This document shows positions 12,874-15,494 of a stretch of DNA of 15,494 nucleotides, piece after piece (position 1 is the first letter of the stretch; each line of letters opens with the position of its first letter). The position numbers and the translations under genes were made by a program. Origin of the DNA: an uncultured Alphaproteobacteria bacterium (lineage in GTDB: Bacteria > Pseudomonadota > Alphaproteobacteria > Rs-D84); assembly GCA_904502095.1 (NCBI GenBank), contig CAJGDG010000019.1, forward strand, positions 1 through 15,494, in the 5' to 3' direction. The notes under the pieces were generated by a model. The model worked only from the letters and a program-made list of their open reading frames with translations, was not told where the DNA came from and ran no database searches.

Positions 12874-14154
12874 TTACTTACATTCTGCAATCAACTGTTG
12901 AATCTGGGCAGACAATACTAAATCTGTTGCCTGTTGTTTTTCAATTTGGCGAATCGCATATAAAACGCTGGCATGATCGCGACCACCAACAAAATTACCA
13001 ATTTCATTTAACGACAAACCTGTCACATTTTTCAATACAACCATCATAATCTGACGCGCCAATACCAATGAACGACTGCGACCCGCACCACAAACCGCAT
13101 CGTATGACACAGCCAATTTTTCACACATATTGCGAACCATTTCATTTGGTGTTTTCGCACGCTGTAATGTATCAGACAACAAACGCTGTGCAACATCCAT
13201 ATCAACATCTGCGCCCATCAAATCTTTGTATGCTTTGATTTTTGTCGCAATACCCGCAACGACATGACCATCGTTTGCAACGCGTGATGCAATTGCATTT
13301 GCAACATCACTGGAAACACCTGCGCGTGTCAAAATAACAGATTTTACATGTGCGTTTGGCGCGCATACATCTGCAGTCAAACCAGATGCCATCAAAGATT
13401 GTGCATGTCTGTCAAAACCTGTCAGATTATTTGGCGCAGCATTTGCAGTCAAAACAACATTTTTTCCTGCATTACGCAAATCAACAATCAATTGCACAAA
13501 TTCATCTGTTGTTGCCTTTTTACCGGACAAAACCTGAACATCGTCCAAGATAAAAGTATCACAATTGCGACAAAAATCTTTGAACGCAAAAATATTATGA
13601 TCTTTTAAACTGCGTGTAAATTCAGATACAAATTGTGCACCTGTCATTTTTACAACACGACCATTAACAGCGTTTGCGACACAATCTGCCAATAATGTTT
13701 TGCCGCAACCCGCCGCCCCATAAATAAACAGCGGACTGAAAGGAACAGAGCCCGCTGCCAATTTTTTGCAGGCTGATAAAACAAACAAGTTTTCATCGCT
13801 GCAAACGAAAGAATCGAACGCAACAGCTGTTTCACGTGCCACAGCCACAGGCGCATATGTCTGAACACGATTGTCGTTCGCAACAGGTGCTGCAACAGAT
13901 ACAGTTGCACCACGAACAACAATATTCAATGCCAAACCAAAATGACCTGCAACATCAGCCAAAGTTTTGCCATGAACGCTGTTGATAAAATCTGCTGAAA
14001 ATTGATTTTGTGCAGTCAAAACCAAAGTATCGTTAACAATATCAAAACCCAAAGGTGCAATCCAAGAAGTAAAACTGGCAGAATCGATTTTTGCGGCAAT
14101 GGCCCCCTTGATAGTTTCCAAGTTTATCATTTGGTTTGTTGCCAGTGTCTGCAT
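12874..14154 (-). CDS. dnaA: Chromosomal replication initiator protein DnaA (divergent)
   Basis: DnaA is the AAA+ initiator that binds DnaA boxes and opens oriC. The 426 residues show domain I (about 10-80), a very short linker (about 85-112), the AAA+ core with Walker A GAAGCGKT (146-153), Walker B FILDDV (201-206) and sensor I region VVLTANA (233-239), and domain IV (about 335-426) with the helix-turn-helix and signature GGRDHASVLYAI (390-401). Two functional sites deviate: box VII reads RHAQSLMASGL (249-259), with Leu where the SRF arginine finger is expected, and the sensor II region GHVVAGIATKIKAY (296-309) lacks the R-E-L-E-G motif. The usual KTHL is KTLL. The intact domain IV argues against an Hda-type homologue. 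The SD AAAGGAG suits the 14154 start. Confidence 0.85.
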   Translation of the reverse strand: MQTLATNQMINLETIKGAIAAKIDSASFTSWIAPLGFDIVNDTLVLTAQNQFSADFINSVHGKTLADVAGHFGLALNIVVRGATVSVAAPVANDNRVQTYAPVAVARETAVAFDSFVCSDENLFVLSACKKLAAGSVPFSPLFIYGAAGCGKTLLADCVANAVNGRVVKMTGAQFVSEFTRSLKDHNIFAFKDFCRNCDTFILDDVQVLSGKKATTDEFVQLIVDLRNAGKNVVLTANAAPNNLTGFDRHAQSLMASGLTADVCAPNAHVKSVILTRAGVSSDVANAIASRVANDGHVVAGIATKIKAYKDLMGADVDMDVAQRLLSDTLQRAKTPNEMVRNMCEKLAVSYDAVCGAGRSRSLVLARQIMMVVLKNVTGLSLNEIGNFVGGRDHASVLYAIRQIEKQQATDLVLSAQIQQLIAECK

Positions 14155-14558
14155 GTCGTTTTCTCCTTTCCTTCCCTAAAAGAGTTTCCTGCCCATCGCG
14201 CATTTGGTTGTAAAAGCCACCTGCACAAAATGTCATTTGTTCTTTTTAATTCGGAACATTTGACTTTTATTGCCCTACTTTTTCATCCCTCTCGCACGGT
14301 GGGGAAACACAGTTATTCCACAATGTTTTCCGCACCAATTTTTATTTTCACAAGATAACAAAATAATTTTTATTACCCTGCCTTTGATTGATTTTTTTTG
14401 TTTCTCAATCTGTCTTGGATACGTCAAATAATTTAAAAGATAATTTTCCGTTTACAACTAAATATTAAACAATTTTTTAACATTTATTTTTTGACAACGA
14501 TTCGTTTTTTTGGCTGTTTTCTGCCGTTTGTATATACACTGTCTATACACGAAAAGAA
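14155..14558. other. 404-bp AT-rich gap between dprA and dnaA
   Basis: No gene is credible here. The region is strongly AT-rich, especially 14340-14520. I find no exact DnaA box (TTATCCACA); the nearest are TATTCCACA (14314-14322) and ATATCCACC just inside dprA (14571-14579). Other items are two TATACAC repeats 11 bp apart (14533-14539, 14544-14550), the palindrome GTATATAC (14530-14537), and TTAA-N8-TTAA at 14465-14480, close to but not matching the CtrA spacing of N7. It presumably holds the dnaA promoter, which I cannot place with confidence. Confidence 0.5.
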
Positions 14559-15494
14559 TCACATAAGAACATATCCACCATCAACTTTTCGCACCAAACC
14601 CTGTAATTCCAACACAACTAATTCGCTTTTAATTTCCGAAACTGTTTTTTTGACAACCTGTGCCAATACAGATTCTGAAACGGGAACGTTTCCTATTTTA
14701 TCAATCAGCGAATTTTCCGAATCGTTTTTTTCTGATTTTTTAATTTTTTTATCTGTCTTTTTTTCAGTTTCAAAGAAATCAGACACCCCCATACACAATT
14801 TTGCTGTCCCAGACCGAATCAGCGAATTCGGCCCAACACTGCGCAAATCCGCCGGATGCGATGGGATTGCCCAAACATCACGACCGTATCCAATCGCAAA
14901 ATTCGCAGTTGTCATTGAACCTGATTTTAAATCCGCTTCGCCTAAAATTAATTTGTCTGACATCCCGGCAACCCAACGATTGCGCGGAACAAAGTTTGTC
15001 GCCAACGGCACAAAACCAACAGGCATTTCGCTGATAACGCATCCACGCTCTGCTATTTCCCAATACAACGATTCGTTTTCCAATGGCCAAATATAATCAA
15101 CCCCACCTGCCAACACTGCAACCGTCACCGAATCGCCCATCGCGCGCAACGCACCACGATGCGCCGCCGTATCCGTACCAATCGCCATCCCAGACACCAC
15201 CGCTGTATTATTTTCTGCAAATTTTTGTGCAATATCTGCAATCATATTCATCCCTGCGGCGGTTGCGTGACGCGTACCAACAATTGATACCATTGGCTTT
15301 TTTAAGGTGTGCAAATTTCCGCGCACAGATATAACCGGCGGATGATTTTTTACCGCACGCAAATTTTCTGGATAAAATTCACTGTCATCAGATATATAAT
15401 GAACACCCAATCGCTGCGCCATATCCATTTCACGCAGTACCGCATCCCGATGCGCCGAATCGACATTTAACGACAAAACAGCATCATGCACCGA
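14559..15494 (-). CDS. dprA: DNA-processing protein DprA (5' end beyond window)
   Basis: DprA binds incoming single-stranded DNA during natural transformation and loads RecA. The frame is open to the window edge, and the only possible start, a GTG at 15491, would leave the domain without its usual N-terminal helical region, so the gene is partial here. About 311 residues are visible. Counting from that GTG, the Rossmann core has VSIVGTRHATAAG (68-80), SGMAIGTDTAAHRGAL (100-115), GSMTTANFAIGYG (191-203) and GPNSLIRSGTA (220-230), all DprA hallmarks. A Lys/Glu-rich linker (about 242-258) leads to a winged-helix domain ending VRKVDGGYVL. In many bacteria dprA neighbours topA; here it precedes dnaA on the same strand across a 404-bp gap. 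Confidence 0.93.
   Translation of the reverse strand, partial: SVHDAVLSLNVDSAHRDAVLREMDMAQRLGVHYISDDSEFYPENLRAVKNHPPVISVRGNLHTLKKPMVSIVGTRHATAAGMNMIADIAQKFAENNTAVVSGMAIGTDTAAHRGALRAMGDSVTVAVLAGGVDYIWPLENESLYWEIAERGCVISEMPVGFVPLATNFVPRNRWVAGMSDKLILGEADLKSGSMTTANFAIGYGRDVWAIPSHPADLRSVGPNSLIRSGTAKLCMGVSDFFETEKKTDKKIKKSEKNDSENSLIDKIGNVPVSESVLAQVVKKTVSEIKSELVVLELQGLVRKVDGGYVLM

Noticed and set aside
13348..13608. Plus-strand open frames inside dnaA
   Set aside because: Antisense to conserved AAA+ motifs of dnaA; no initiation signals.
14313..14322. TTATTCCACA as a DnaA box
   Set aside because: It has an extra T relative to TTATCCACA; read as a 9-mer it has two mismatches and is isolated.
14465..14480. 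CtrA-type site TTAA-N-TTAA upstream of dnaA
   Set aside because: Spacing is 8 rather than 7 in a very AT-rich stretch, so it is expected by chance.

Overview
The window looks like part of an AT-rich alphaproteobacterial chromosome. The evidence is the order ftsE-ftsX-ydcF-plsC, a DnaA with a short linker, Tol-Pal genes, many small secreted proteins with simple signal peptides, and intergenic palindromic repeats like those of Rickettsiales and related host-associated lineages. Genes are compact, usually with purine-rich Shine-Dalgarno (SD) sites and short hairpin-T terminators. A gut or host-associated alphaproteobacterium with a reduced genome fits best, but this is inference; there is no rRNA or other marker to fix the taxon.

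Layout. Positions 1-443 hold a cluster of 33-bp palindromes, some paired as ~125-bp inverted composites. Positions 497-3403 (minus) encode three exported proteins: a coiled-coil protein with an internal duplication, a low-complexity exported protein, and an outer-membrane beta-barrel. Divergent from these is pal (3535-3927), followed by a tightly coupled operon ftsE-ftsX-ydcF-like-plsC (4006-6877). A shared terminator separates it from convergent tolB (6902-8221, minus). Divergent from tolB is a self-contained two-gene module (8416-9616): a ribbon-helix-helix DNA-binding protein and a DinD-like protein. Its promoter is overlaid by a 24-bp-period degenerate repeat. Then come a VirB2/TrbC-like pilin-type protein and a class II fructose-bisphosphate aldolase (minus), a small lipoprotein (plus), a second palindrome cluster (11571-11924), an OmpA-domain exported protein, dnaA, a 404-bp AT-rich gap, and the 3' part of dprA running off the window end.

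Functionally, pal, tolB and ftsEX all act in envelope constriction, and plsC makes phosphatidic acid. The stretch 497-8221 is therefore largely a cell-envelope region, while 12874-15494 is DNA replication and DNA uptake. The least expected items are the RHH/DinD-like module with its iteron-like operator, a DnaA that lacks the usual box VII arginine and sensor II motif, and the inverted-composite (MITE-like) palindromes with compensatory arm changes.
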